A stretch of 64,000 nucleotides of DNA from JAXLXE01 sp046328115. GTDB taxonomy: Bacteria > Chloroflexota > UBA6077 > JACCZL01. The stretch lies in the NCBI GenBank assembly GCA_046328115.1, contig JAXLXE010000001.1, forward strand, positions 1,984,001 through 2,048,000, read 5' to 3'. Positions 33,999-42,045 of this stretch are shown one piece after another (the first letter of the stretch is position 1; every line of letters begins with the position of its first letter). The notes under the pieces are model-generated. The model saw only the letters and a program-made list of their open reading frames with translations. It was not told the DNA's origin and did not search any database. Made by a program: the position numbers and the translations under genes.

Positions 33999-34013
33999 CG
34001 GCAAGAATTGCCG
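33999..34013 (+). terminator. Small stem-loop directly after the molybdoenzyme stop
   Basis: CGGCAA (33999-34004) pairs with TTGCCG (34008-34013) around GAA. There is no T-run; the role is uncertain. Confidence 0.3.
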
Positions 34014-34031
34014 ACCCGCCAGGGAGCCCAT

Positions 34032-34056
34032 ACACTATTTAGAATTGGAATAGTGT
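34032..34056 (+). promoter_or_regulatory. AT-rich inverted repeat upstream of modA (candidate operator)
   Basis: ACACTATT (34032-34039) and AATAGTGT (34049-34056) form a perfect 8-bp inverted repeat with a 9-base spacer containing a -10-like TAGAAT. It is an AT island in GC-rich DNA, 46 bases before the modA start, a natural place for a molybdate- or redox-responsive regulator. Confidence 0.45.
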
Positions 34057-34101
34057 GGGGAGTGGGTGCTGGGATCGGTCCGAAGCAGCGAGGGGCGGGT
34101 C

Positions 34102-34902
34102 GTGCTGCGTGCGGTGGCGGTGGTGCTGGTGTCAACGCTTGCGCTCACGTTCATCGCCTGCAGGCCCGGATCGCCTGGCCGCGAGCCGCCGATGCTGACG
34201 GTCTTCGCCGCATCGTCGCTGACGGACGCATTCGGTCAGATCGCGGCAGACCTGGAGGCGGCTGAGGGCATCAAGGTTGTCCTGAGCTTTGGCGCGTCCA
34301 GCCAGCTCAGGATCCAGATCAGAGAGGGCGCGCCGGCCGACGTGTTCGCCTCCGCGGATCTCCTCCAGATGGCCGCCGCGCGTGAAGATCGGTCGATTTC
34401 GGGCCCGGAGGTGGTGTTCGCGACGAATCGACTCGTGATCATCACGCCGCGCTCGAACCCGGCGAGCGTGCACGGGATCGCCGACCTGGGGAAGCCGGGC
34501 GTGAAGGTGGTAACTGCCAGTCCGGAGGTGCCGGTGGGAGCGTACACACGGACGGCGCTGGAGCGCGCCGTCGAACTGCCCGGTATTGATGCGGGGTTCC
34601 GCGAGCGAGTGAGCGCAAACATCGTCTCGCGGGAGCCAAATGTGCGCCAACTGGTGGCCCGCGTGCAACTGGGGGAGGCCGACACGGCCATCTGCTACGA
34701 GACGGACGCGGGGCCGCGACTAGCAAACGAGGTTCAGACGATCGCCATCCCGGACGCGGCGAACGTCGTGGCCGAATACCCCATCGCGCTCGTCGCGGGG
34801 AGCGACCGAGCGGAGCTCGGACGGCGCTTCATCAGCGCGGTGATGTCCGAGCGCGGACAGGCAACGCTGGCAGCGTGGGGCTTCCGTCCGCCACGTCGAT
34901 GA
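34102..34902 (+). CDS. modA: Molybdate ABC transporter substrate-binding lipoprotein
   Basis: Binds molybdate or tungstate for import. The chosen GTG at 34102 has GAGGGG six bases upstream and gives 266 residues with a clean lipoprotein signal (VAVVLVSTLALTFIAC); GTG 34066 is an alternative. The ModA signature TVFAASSLTDAFGQIAADLE, then SFGASSQLRIQIREGAPADVFASAD and the C-terminal RRFISAVMSERGQATLAAWGF, are all typical. No modB or modC gene is adjacent. It sits between a Moco enzyme and a MoeA-like gene, which supports the assignment. Confidence 0.93.
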   Translation: MLRAVAVVLVSTLALTFIACRPGSPGREPPMLTVFAASSLTDAFGQIAADLEAAEGIKVVLSFGASSQLRIQIREGAPADVFASADLLQMAAAREDRSISGPEVVFATNRLVIITPRSNPASVHGIADLGKPGVKVVTASPEVPVGAYTRTALERAVELPGIDAGFRERVSANIVSREPNVRQLVARVQLGEADTAICYETDAGPRLANEVQTIAIPDAANVVAEYPIALVAGSDRAELGRRFISAVMSERGQATLAAWGFRPPRR

Positions 34903-34986
34903 GCACTCCCCGGCGTGGTGTCGAAGCGGTGGACGGCACCTCGGTCACTTCGCTACGGCCAGGACGGTAGCTGCGCCGCGTCCCCG

Positions 34987-36003
34987 TCAGTCGCCGGCGG
35001 GACGGTGGACCGGCAGGGACGCAACGAGCCCTTCGGAGCCGAGCCTGGCCAGCAAGCTCCGATCCAGGGACTCACCCAGCAACAGGCGCGGAAGCAGCAG
35101 GTCCACCGCGCCGGGGCGGCCGAACAGCTCACATGAGGCCAGGCCCAGGACCTGACGGCCCGCGATGCGACCGGTCCAACAGGCGGTGCCCGGCTCGAGG
35201 GGGACCCCAATCTGATCCACCGAGCCGCCGGCCTGCCTGAGCCCCTCGAAGGCGGCGTCGAGCGGATCAGTCGCGCTGGCGCCGGCAACCAGGACAGCGA
35301 ACGCGCCTGACTCAACGGCTTTACGGTAGGCGCCCGCGGGCTCGTCCCCGTGTGCCGAGACCACGAACGTGGGCTCCAGGCGAGAACCGAACCAGCCAAC
35401 GGAGGCGCTGAGCGCCGCGCGGGCCCGATCCAGCGTGGTCTCACCCAGGCGGTCCAGCGCGACCAGTGCGATCGAGCGGGACGGGATCTCCGCGACCTCA
35501 ACGGCCGGACCATGGGCCGAGCGAAGCTTCTCGACGGCCTCAACGGATGCGGACGACAACAGCAGCGGAGCGCACTTGACACCACCGACGACGTCCTCGT
35601 GGTCCGCCGCTCGCTGGCCGATTGAGGTGAACAGAAGCGCGCCTTCCACGAGGTTCACGCGCTCCACAACCGGCGGGTTCACCCGCAACCAGCCACGGCG
35701 GGCGGCGCTGAGGTTAACCTGGCCAAAGCGGGGCTGTCCCAGGAGAACGCCATCTCCCGCGACGGCGGCGGCGATGCGCGCGGCCGCCTCATTCTCCGTG
35801 AGATCGCCCGGGTCCGGCACGGCGGCGTGGATCTCGCCGAACTTGACGCCGGCGAGCCGCTCGATGTCGTCTTGTTCGAGCCGATGCCCCTTGCGAAAGA
35901 CGACGGCCCGCGGCTGGGCGCGGTCCCGCACGTCGTGGCACAGCAGCGCTCCCGCCGGGAGCGACGGGAGCGCACCGGCGCTCTCCACGCGAATCAATCT
36001 CAA
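34987..36003 (-). CDS. MoeA-like molybdopterin-binding protein
   Basis: A 338-residue protein starting at TTG 36003, with GAGGGT about eight bases upstream. The N-terminal part shows the MoeA-like RAVVFRKGHRLEQDDIERL, and the centre has a MoCF-type fold (GETTLDRARAAL, TFVVSAHGDEPAGAYRKAV, VLVAGASATDPLDAA). It lacks the full MoeA domain set, so it may be a divergent cofactor-binding or insertion protein and not the canonical molybdate transferase. It converges with modA, and a PadR regulator lies upstream on the same strand. Confidence 0.7.
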   Translation of the reverse strand: MRLIRVESAGALPSLPAGALLCHDVRDRAQPRAVVFRKGHRLEQDDIERLAGVKFGEIHAAVPDPGDLTENEAAARIAAAVAGDGVLLGQPRFGQVNLSAARRGWLRVNPPVVERVNLVEGALLFTSIGQRAADHEDVVGGVKCAPLLLSSASVEAVEKLRSAHGPAVEVAEIPSRSIALVALDRLGETTLDRARAALSASVGWFGSRLEPTFVVSAHGDEPAGAYRKAVESGAFAVLVAGASATDPLDAAFEGLRQAGGSVDQIGVPLEPGTACWTGRIAGRQVLGLASCELFGRPGAVDLLLPRLLLGESLDRSLLARLGSEGLVASLPVHRPAGD

Positions 36004-36111
36004 CAGGGCACCCTCAAACGTCGCGTATCGGCAATCGTGCCGCCCCGGCGCGGCACCCGTAGCTCCGAGATTCTCCAGACAATGCTATTCAATCAATGAC
36101 TACAAGGCAAG

Positions 36112-36651
36112 CTAGGCGCTATGCTCGAGCTCGGCTTCGAGCCACGCCAGGGTGGCGTCGGCGGTGGCCAGGCGCGACTGGTACACGAGCCGTGAGAACG
36201 AGTCGTCCGGCTCCGCCTGCGCGGACGCACGAAGCGCGTCTGCCACCTCGCGGCAGGCGGCCGCCTGCCGCGTGATGAGTCCGGCGGTGTCGTGGCCCGA
36301 GATCTGGCGGGAGAAGTACAGCTTGAGCAGGAAGTCCTGCCGGATCTGGCGAAGGCGTTGGATTGGCTCGTCCAGCCAGCCGCGGAAGGCCATCTCGCCG
36401 GAGGGGGTGAGGGAGACCACCTTGCGCGGCGGGCCGCCGCTGGGCGGCGCGGGCTCGGATCGAACCAGGCCCATCTCCTCTAGCGAGTGGAGGACCGCGT
36501 ACAGGCGCGGCGTGCCGAGCGTGCAGACCAGGCCAAGTTCGCCGCCGCGGCTGAAGTAGGGCAGCAGATCGTAGCCGTGGCGGGGCGCGAGCAGGAGGAG
36601 GCCCAGGATCGCGTAGTCGGCGGCGAGCAGCTCGTGTTTACGGCGCGGCAT
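36112..36651 (-). CDS. PadR family transcriptional regulator
   Basis: A 179-residue regulator. The winged-helix part (residues 9-85) has DYAILGLLLLAPRHGYDLLPYF, then TPRLYAVLHSLEEMGLVRSE and the wing RKVVSLTPSGEMAFRGWL. The C-terminal half is the helical dimerisation domain (Vir_act_alpha_C type). The target genes are unknown; the nearest candidate is the downstream MoeA-like gene, 108 bases away on the same strand, whose leader has a GTGCCGC/GCGGCAC hairpin at 36037-36056. Confidence 0.9.
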   Translation of the reverse strand: MPRRKHELLAADYAILGLLLLAPRHGYDLLPYFSRGGELGLVCTLGTPRLYAVLHSLEEMGLVRSEPAPPSGGPPRKVVSLTPSGEMAFRGWLDEPIQRLRQIRQDFLLKLYFSRQISGHDTAGLITRQAAACREVADALRASAQAEPDDSFSRLVYQSRLATADATLAWLEAELEHSA

Positions 36652-36770
36652 GACGCTCCGGCTGAAGCGGTGAATGATCCGAACGCTGGGCGGACCTCAG
36701 CCCCAACGGAGATCGTAGCACCCATCATTCCGGCCAGCGCGGGCGTCCGAAATGCGATCCCAAATGCAAC

Positions 36771-36796
36771 AGGACCGCCGGCTCACCGGCGGTCCT
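36771..36796 (-). terminator. Stem-loop after the class I aldolase gene
   Basis: AGGACCGCCGG (36771-36781) and CCGGCGGTCCT (36786-36796) form a perfect 11-bp stem with loop CTCA, 37 bases after the stop. A short T-rich stretch (GCATTT) follows on the minus strand. Confidence 0.55.
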
Positions 36797-36833
36797 GGTC
36801 GGGCGTACTCGAACTCGGTATCGACTGCGCGCG

Positions 36834-37865
36834 TCAGCGGACGGCGGCGGCCTCGGCCTCCATCGCGGGCGAGTAGTCACCGTTGCGGGCCGCGCCATTC
36901 AGCTTCGCGCGGCGGTAAAAGGCCTGCTGGCCGGCGCTCGCGCTCTCGGGCCGGCCCATCCAGGCCTTGAGCGCTTCATCCTGGAGGGCGCGGCCGTAGG
37001 AGAAGCTGACCTGCCAGGGGTGGGCACCCATGGCGTTCATCAGGCTGAGGTGCTCGGTGGCCTGGCGCGGGGTCTGCCCGCCGGAGAGGAAGACCACGCC
37101 CGGCACGGCGCCGGGGACGGTGCGTTTCAACGTGCGGATGGTGGCCTCCGCCACCTGTTTGGCAGCGGCCTGCTCCGCGCACTTCTTGCCGGAGATCACC
37201 ATGTTTGGCTTGAGCAGCGTGCCCTCCAGTAGCACCCGCTGGCGCGACAGCTCGTAATACACCTCGGTCAGCACGCGCGTGGTGACTTCCTCGCAGCGCT
37301 CGATGGTGTGGTCGCCGTCCATCAGGACCTCGGGCTCGACGATCGGGACCACGCCGGCCTCCTGGCAGAGCGCCGCGTAGCGCGCCAGCGCGTGGGCATT
37401 CGCGCTGATGGCGCCATCCGTTGGGCTACCAGGGGCAATGTCGATGACGGCGCGCCACTTGGCGAAGCGTGCGCCCAGGCTGACGTACTCGGCCAGCCGC
37501 TCCCGCAGGCCATCGAGACCCTCGGTGATCGTCTCGCCGGGGAACCCGGCCAGCGGCTTGGCGCCGCCGTCCACCTTGATTCCAGGGATGATCCCGCGGT
37601 CGGCCAGGATCTGGGCCAGCGGCATGCCGGTCGAAGCGGCCTGCCGCAGCGTCTCGTCGTACAGGATGACGCCGCTGACGTACTGCTCCACCCCGGGCGT
37701 GGTGAAGAGCATCTCGCGGTACGCGCGGCGGTTTGGCTCGGTGGATTCCAGGCCTATCGTGTCGAATCGGCGCTTGATCGTGGCTGAGCTCTCGTCGGCG
37801 GCCAGGATGCCCTTGTTCGGGGCAACGAGCGCCTGAGCGGTGTACAGCAGATCGGCGGTTCCCAT
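36834..37865 (-). CDS. Fructose-bisphosphate aldolase, class I
   Basis: Cleaves fructose 1,6-bisphosphate through a Schiff base. It has 343 residues, close to eukaryotic-type class I aldolases. NKGILAADESSATIKRRFDTIG near the start, YREMLFTTPG, PGIKVDGGAKPL, ARFAKWRAVIDI and the Schiff-base Lys in LEGTLLKPNMVISG are all present, as is VVFLSGGQTPRQATEHL near the C-terminus. The upstream neighbour encodes a class II-type aldolase on the same strand, 125 bases apart, with a hairpin between. Confidence 0.93.
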   Translation of the reverse strand: MGTADLLYTAQALVAPNKGILAADESSATIKRRFDTIGLESTEPNRRAYREMLFTTPGVEQYVSGVILYDETLRQAASTGMPLAQILADRGIIPGIKVDGGAKPLAGFPGETITEGLDGLRERLAEYVSLGARFAKWRAVIDIAPGSPTDGAISANAHALARYAALCQEAGVVPIVEPEVLMDGDHTIERCEEVTTRVLTEVYYELSRQRVLLEGTLLKPNMVISGKKCAEQAAAKQVAEATIRTLKRTVPGAVPGVVFLSGGQTPRQATEHLSLMNAMGAHPWQVSFSYGRALQDEALKAWMGRPESASAGQQAFYRRAKLNGAARNGDYSPAMEAEAAAVR

Positions 37866-37950
37866 GGTGTGACGTCCTTCCGAGAACTCCCCGCGTTGCC
37901 AGGGCGCGAGGGACAGACGTGTATCGGGAACCGCGGCGCTGAGATTCCAA

Positions 37951-37978
37951 GGAGCGGGCCGCTGTATGGGCCCGCTCC
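37951..37978 (-). terminator. Stem-loop between the two aldolase genes
   Basis: GGAGCGGGCC (37951-37960) pairs with GGCCCGCTCC (37969-37978), loop of eight bases, 12 bases after the class II aldolase stop. The T content after it is low (TTGGAATC). Confidence 0.55.
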
Positions 37979-37990
37979 CCAGGAGTCAAT

Positions 37991-39394
37991 CTAACTGGTG
38001 CGAGCCGCCACCGGCAATGCCGAGCGCAGGCTTTCTGGCATAGGTTTCTCGATCTTGACGGGCTTGACGTACTTTCCGACAAGCTCCTTGGTGTTTGCGG
38101 CGTTGAGCTGGGTCATCAGGTACTCAAACTTCGCCTGAAGCTCGCCGGCGATCCCCGCCCGCTGCGACGCCGACATGGCCCACGTCTGCGGCTTGAACGT
38201 GCCCCAGGCCTGCTTGCGATTCAGGTAGATGAACTGCTCCTCGCTCTGGCCCTCTTTGCGCTCGCCGGCGCAGTTCTCGCGGGTCCAGGCGTAGATCTCC
38301 TCGCGCAGCTCGGGGGAGAAGTGCTTGCTGTCCATGATCATGTTCTGGAACTCGGTGGCCAGGTGCACCTCGAGCGTTCCCGCCTTCGGGAAGTGGCCAA
38401 AGGCCTCCGCCGGCAGTGTGGAGGCACCGTGCTGAACGGTGCCCGCAAGCCCGCGGCCCCTGGCCGCGTCGCCGAGCTCGCGGTGGACGTCGAAATCGAT
38501 GCTGACCTTGGCGATCGACCCATCGGGGAGCACCACGCCACCGTGGGTGGAGCCCGTGTTGATCGCGACCTTGCTCAATCCCGTACGGCCGTCCCACAGT
38601 CGCTCGAAGCCGTTGAGGAAAGCGTTCAGCTCGCCAACAGTGCTGTTGTGCTTGCCCACCTCGCCGATCTCGCCGCCCAGGGAGACCGTGACGCCCTTGG
38701 GCTCGATGTCGCGTACCAGCTTGGCCAGCTTGGCGCAGCTCTCCACATTGTCCGTCTGCTGCTTGTCCAGATCGTCGTACGAGAGGTCGACCAGAGTGGA
38801 GGTATCGATGTCGATGTTGCCGAATCCAGCGGCCACGGCCTGCTTGATCAGCGTACGGAGGCCGTCCAGCTCCTTCTCCGGGTCCGCCTTGAAGCGCTTC
38901 ACGTTGGCCTGATAGTGGTCGCCCTGCATGAAAATGGGGCCCACGTGACCCTCTTTGATGGCCGCGGCGGAGACCACGGCGGCGAACTCGTCGCAGGTCT
39001 GATCCGTGTAGCCCATCTCGGAGCGGGCAAGCTCGGTGATGAACGTGCCGCACTGGGTGGACTTGGCCGCTCGCATCACGGCACGGGCCATGTCGTAGGA
39101 GAGGGCGCGGATGTTGATCGCGGGCAGCGTGACGTCGCTGTACTCACCGCGGGCGCGGGCCATGTACAGATCGTAGACGGAGGCGGAGCGGGCGCCCAGG
39201 TCCCACGCGGCGTTCCAGATGATCCAACGGGCAGCGCTCTTGACGGCGTCATCGCCGAAGACCGCGGAGTTGACGAGTCGGTCGATGAGGTCACCCCGGA
39301 GGGTGGCAGCGTCGGTCACCTTGACGGAGGTGTCGGTGACCTCCATGGCTGGGCGGACCGCGTTGAGCATCTCGGCTACGTTGGCGAACTTCAT
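37991..39394 (-). CDS. Class II aldolase (fructose/tagatose-bisphosphate aldolase family)
   Basis: A 467-residue protein, longer than typical class II aldolases (about 300-360). Metal-site landmarks are visible: PIFMQGDHYQANVKRF (metal His), NIDIDTSTLVDL, GGEIGEVGKHNSTVG (Glu of the metal site), AINTGSTHGGVVLPDG and TVQHGASTLPAEAF. The ~130 N-terminal residues are helical and precede the barrel; the ~120 C-terminal residues after the barrel are an extra helical part. The exact substrate (fructose-, tagatose- or another ketose bisphosphate) is uncertain. Next to a class I aldolase gene. Confidence 0.85.
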   Translation of the reverse strand: MKFANVAEMLNAVRPAMEVTDTSVKVTDAATLRGDLIDRLVNSAVFGDDAVKSAARWIIWNAAWDLGARSASVYDLYMARARGEYSDVTLPAINIRALSYDMARAVMRAAKSTQCGTFITELARSEMGYTDQTCDEFAAVVSAAAIKEGHVGPIFMQGDHYQANVKRFKADPEKELDGLRTLIKQAVAAGFGNIDIDTSTLVDLSYDDLDKQQTDNVESCAKLAKLVRDIEPKGVTVSLGGEIGEVGKHNSTVGELNAFLNGFERLWDGRTGLSKVAINTGSTHGGVVLPDGSIAKVSIDFDVHRELGDAARGRGLAGTVQHGASTLPAEAFGHFPKAGTLEVHLATEFQNMIMDSKHFSPELREEIYAWTRENCAGERKEGQSEEQFIYLNRKQAWGTFKPQTWAMSASQRAGIAGELQAKFEYLMTQLNAANTKELVGKYVKPVKIEKPMPESLRSALPVAARTS

Positions 39395-39548
39395 GCGCGG
39401 AACCTCTTATGTCGAAAGGGGTGGGGAATGGCCTGATTCTAGCACGCACCCCGGGTCACGTTCTGTCCAGCCCGCAATCCGTCCACGCTATCATGCCGTG
39501 AGTCCGGTCTTCGACTGGGTCCCTGAAACGCTCAACGCGGGAGTGCCA

Positions 39549-40550
39549 ATGGCCATGGATCCAACCGCACGCGTGCCCTTCGCCCGAAACAAGCTCTCGG
39601 TCACCCCACTGGGCCTCGGCAGCGCCCCGCTCGGTGGCCTCTTCGAGGCGGTCTCGGATGAGACCGCGCACGCCGTGGTCCAACACGCGTACGACTCCGG
39701 GCTGCGCTTCTTCGACACCGCGCCCCTGTACGGCCGGGGCTCGGCGGAGACACGCTACGGCGCGGTGCTCTCAAAGCTGCCGCGCGACTCGTTCGTCCTC
39801 TCCACCAAAATTGGCCGGCTGCTGCGCGATGAGCCGCTGCCCGGCGCCGACGCGTCCGGCCGCGGCCAGTTCTTCGGCGCGCCGCCCAAGTGGCCGGTGT
39901 TCGACTACAGCCGCGACGCGGTGCTCAAGTCGGTGGAGGAGAGCCTCGCTCGCCTCAAACTGGACCGCATCGACGTGCTGTTGATCCACGACCCAGACAA
40001 CCACTGGGAGCAGGCGATCGGCCAGGCCTACCCCGCGCTGGAGGAGCTTCGCTCGCAAGGGGTCGTCAAGGCGATCGGCGCGGGCATGAACCAGGCGGAG
40101 ATGCTCGCCCGCTTCGCCCGCGAGACGGACGTGGACTGCTTCCTGGTGGCCGGCCGCTACACCCTGCTGGACCAGGCGGCGCTGCCGGAGCTGCTGCCCA
40201 TCTGCGTCCAGAAGAAGATCTCCATCATCATCGGCGGCGTCTACAACAGCGGCTTGCTGGCAGACCCGCGCCCGGGCGCCACGTTCAATTACCAGCCGGC
40301 AGAGCAGAACTGGCTGGACAAGGCGCTCAAGCTCAAGGCCGTCTGCGACCGCCACAACGTGCCACTGAAAGCCGCCGCCCTCCAGTTCCCGCTGGCGCAC
40401 CCGGCCGTGGACGTAGTCCTGACGGGCGTACGCGCCACCGCCGAGCTAGACGAGAACCTGGCCATGTTCCGCACCGAGATCCCCGCGGCGCTGTGGTCAG
40501 ACCTCCGCGCCGAAGGCCTAGTCCCGGAGGGGGCACCGACACCGAGTTAG
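39549..40550 (+). CDS. Aldo/keto reductase (sugar dehydrogenase-like)
   Basis: A 333-residue NADP-dependent TIM-barrel oxidoreductase. FFDTAPLYGRGSAETRYG carries the catalytic Asp and Tyr, FVLSTKIGRLLR the Lys, and VLLIHDPDNH the His. The overall pattern resembles pyridoxal 4-dehydrogenase, L-fucose dehydrogenase or D-threo-aldose 1-dehydrogenase. ATG 39549 is chosen because GGGAG lies upstream and the family starts here; the frame is open further upstream into the divergent gap. Physiological substrate is unknown, perhaps a deoxy or plain aldose. Confidence 0.88.
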   Translation: MAMDPTARVPFARNKLSVTPLGLGSAPLGGLFEAVSDETAHAVVQHAYDSGLRFFDTAPLYGRGSAETRYGAVLSKLPRDSFVLSTKIGRLLRDEPLPGADASGRGQFFGAPPKWPVFDYSRDAVLKSVEESLARLKLDRIDVLLIHDPDNHWEQAIGQAYPALEELRSQGVVKAIGAGMNQAEMLARFARETDVDCFLVAGRYTLLDQAALPELLPICVQKKISIIIGGVYNSGLLADPRPGATFNYQPAEQNWLDKALKLKAVCDRHNVPLKAAALQFPLAHPAVDVVLTGVRATAELDENLAMFRTEIPAALWSDLRAEGLVPEGAPTPS

Positions 40551-40651
40551 GCGCCAGTCCCTAGGCAGGTGCCGCCGTCCTGGACCATCACACTCGCAGT
40601 CCCGGTTTCGTCCAGAATTCAGGCACGGTAGTTCATGGAGGTCGTCCGTCG

Positions 40652-42037
40652 GTGGTTCAGCCTTTGCCTTCGCTCAGCGGTGCGCGTGGTGCCGCGCTCA
40701 TTCGCGCGGACCTGGTGCGCGCTCGTTCGCTGGCCGTGTTCCGCGGCGTCATCGCAGATGAGATCGGCGCGGCGTTTCTGGAGCTGCTCGAGTCCATCGG
40801 GCACGAGGCTGAACCTGCCCGCATGGGGGCGGTGTATGGGCGAATCTTCTCGCTGCTAGCACAGGAGGCTGAGCTCTACCCGGAGGCACTGGTCGGCGAC
40901 GCCTGGCAGAACCACCTGCTGGACCGCCTTCTCGCCGACGACAACGCCTTCAGCCAGAAGGTGCAGCGCGGCGGCGTTGGCAGCGCTGGTGGCGCGCTGG
41001 CGGCGCAGGCAGAGCGCGATCTGCGGGCGCTGCGGGCGCTGTACGACCTGGACGGCCCGCGGGTGACCGCCGCCGCCGCGCACGCGGCGGGCGTGGAGCC
41101 GCCGGACGGCTGGGTGAGCTGGACGGACTTCCTACCGCTTGCGAAGGGCGCCGCGATTCACCCCTCAGAAGGGCTGGCGCTGAAGCAGAAGCTGGCGGCA
41201 AGCGCGGACTGGGCCTCGCTGCTGCCGGACCTGGCCGCGTACTACGCCCACGTGGGCACCGGCCTGTTCGGTCGATTCCGAGCGTTCCGCTGGGTCCGCG
41301 ATGGCGACCACGGCCACCTCGAGGGTGTGCCCGCGCCGGATCCCATCCGTCTCGATCAGCTCGTGGGGTACGAGCGCGAGCGCGAGCTGGTGCTCCAGAA
41401 CACCGAGCAGCTTCTGGCCGGCTATATGGCCAACAGCGTCCTGCTGTACGGCGACCGTGGCACCGGCAAGTCCTCCACGGTGAAGGCGCTGCTCAACGAG
41501 CACGCCGAGCGCGGCCTCCGGCTGATCGAGGTGGGCAAGGACGAGCTTGCCGACTTCCCCAGGATCATCGGCCTGCTGCGCGACCGCCCCGAGAAGTTCA
41601 TCCTCTTCGTGGACGACCTCTCCTTCGACGAGGGCGAGCGAGACTACCGTGGTCTGAAAGCCGTGCTCGAAGGCAGCATCGAGGCCAGGCCGGCCAACGT
41701 CGTGCTGTACGCCACGTCCAACCGTCGGCACCTGGTGCAGGAGCGCTGGACGGATCGCGAGTCCGTCCTCAACGCCGAGGTGCACGGCCAGGACACCATG
41801 CAGGAGAAGCTGTCGCTCTCCGACCGTTTCGGTATCCGCGCCGTCTTCTCAGCGCCAGACCAGACCCGCTACCTCCAGGTGGTGACGGCGCTCGCCGAAC
41901 AGCGCAGCCTCGAGATCGACCCCGAGACGCTGCGCCGCCGCGCGCTCCAGTGGGCGGAGTGGCACAACGGCCGCAGCGGCCGAAGTGCCCGCCAGTTCGT
42001 GGACCACCTGGAGGGCGAGCTGGCCCTCAGGCGCTAA
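40652..42037 (+). CDS. DUF815 family AAA-type ATPase
   Basis: A 461-residue protein. The ATPase core is in the C-terminal half: Walker A LLYGDRGTGKSSTVKALLNE, Walker B FILFVDDLSFDEGERDY, sensor-like VVLYATSNRRHLV and an arginine-rich C-terminal helix. These match the DUF815/COG2607 group, predicted AAA+ ATPases of unknown role. The N-terminal ~220 residues are helical and contain no known catalytic motif. GTG 40652 has GGAGGT nine bases upstream. It converges with the next gene, eight bases apart. Confidence 0.88.
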   Translation: MVQPLPSLSGARGAALIRADLVRARSLAVFRGVIADEIGAAFLELLESIGHEAEPARMGAVYGRIFSLLAQEAELYPEALVGDAWQNHLLDRLLADDNAFSQKVQRGGVGSAGGALAAQAERDLRALRALYDLDGPRVTAAAAHAAGVEPPDGWVSWTDFLPLAKGAAIHPSEGLALKQKLAASADWASLLPDLAAYYAHVGTGLFGRFRAFRWVRDGDHGHLEGVPAPDPIRLDQLVGYERERELVLQNTEQLLAGYMANSVLLYGDRGTGKSSTVKALLNEHAERGLRLIEVGKDELADFPRIIGLLRDRPEKFILFVDDLSFDEGERDYRGLKAVLEGSIEARPANVVLYATSNRRHLVQERWTDRESVLNAEVHGQDTMQEKLSLSDRFGIRAVFSAPDQTRYLQVVTALAEQRSLEIDPETLRRRALQWAEWHNGRSGRSARQFVDHLEGELALRR

Positions 42038-42045
42038 CGTCGCTC

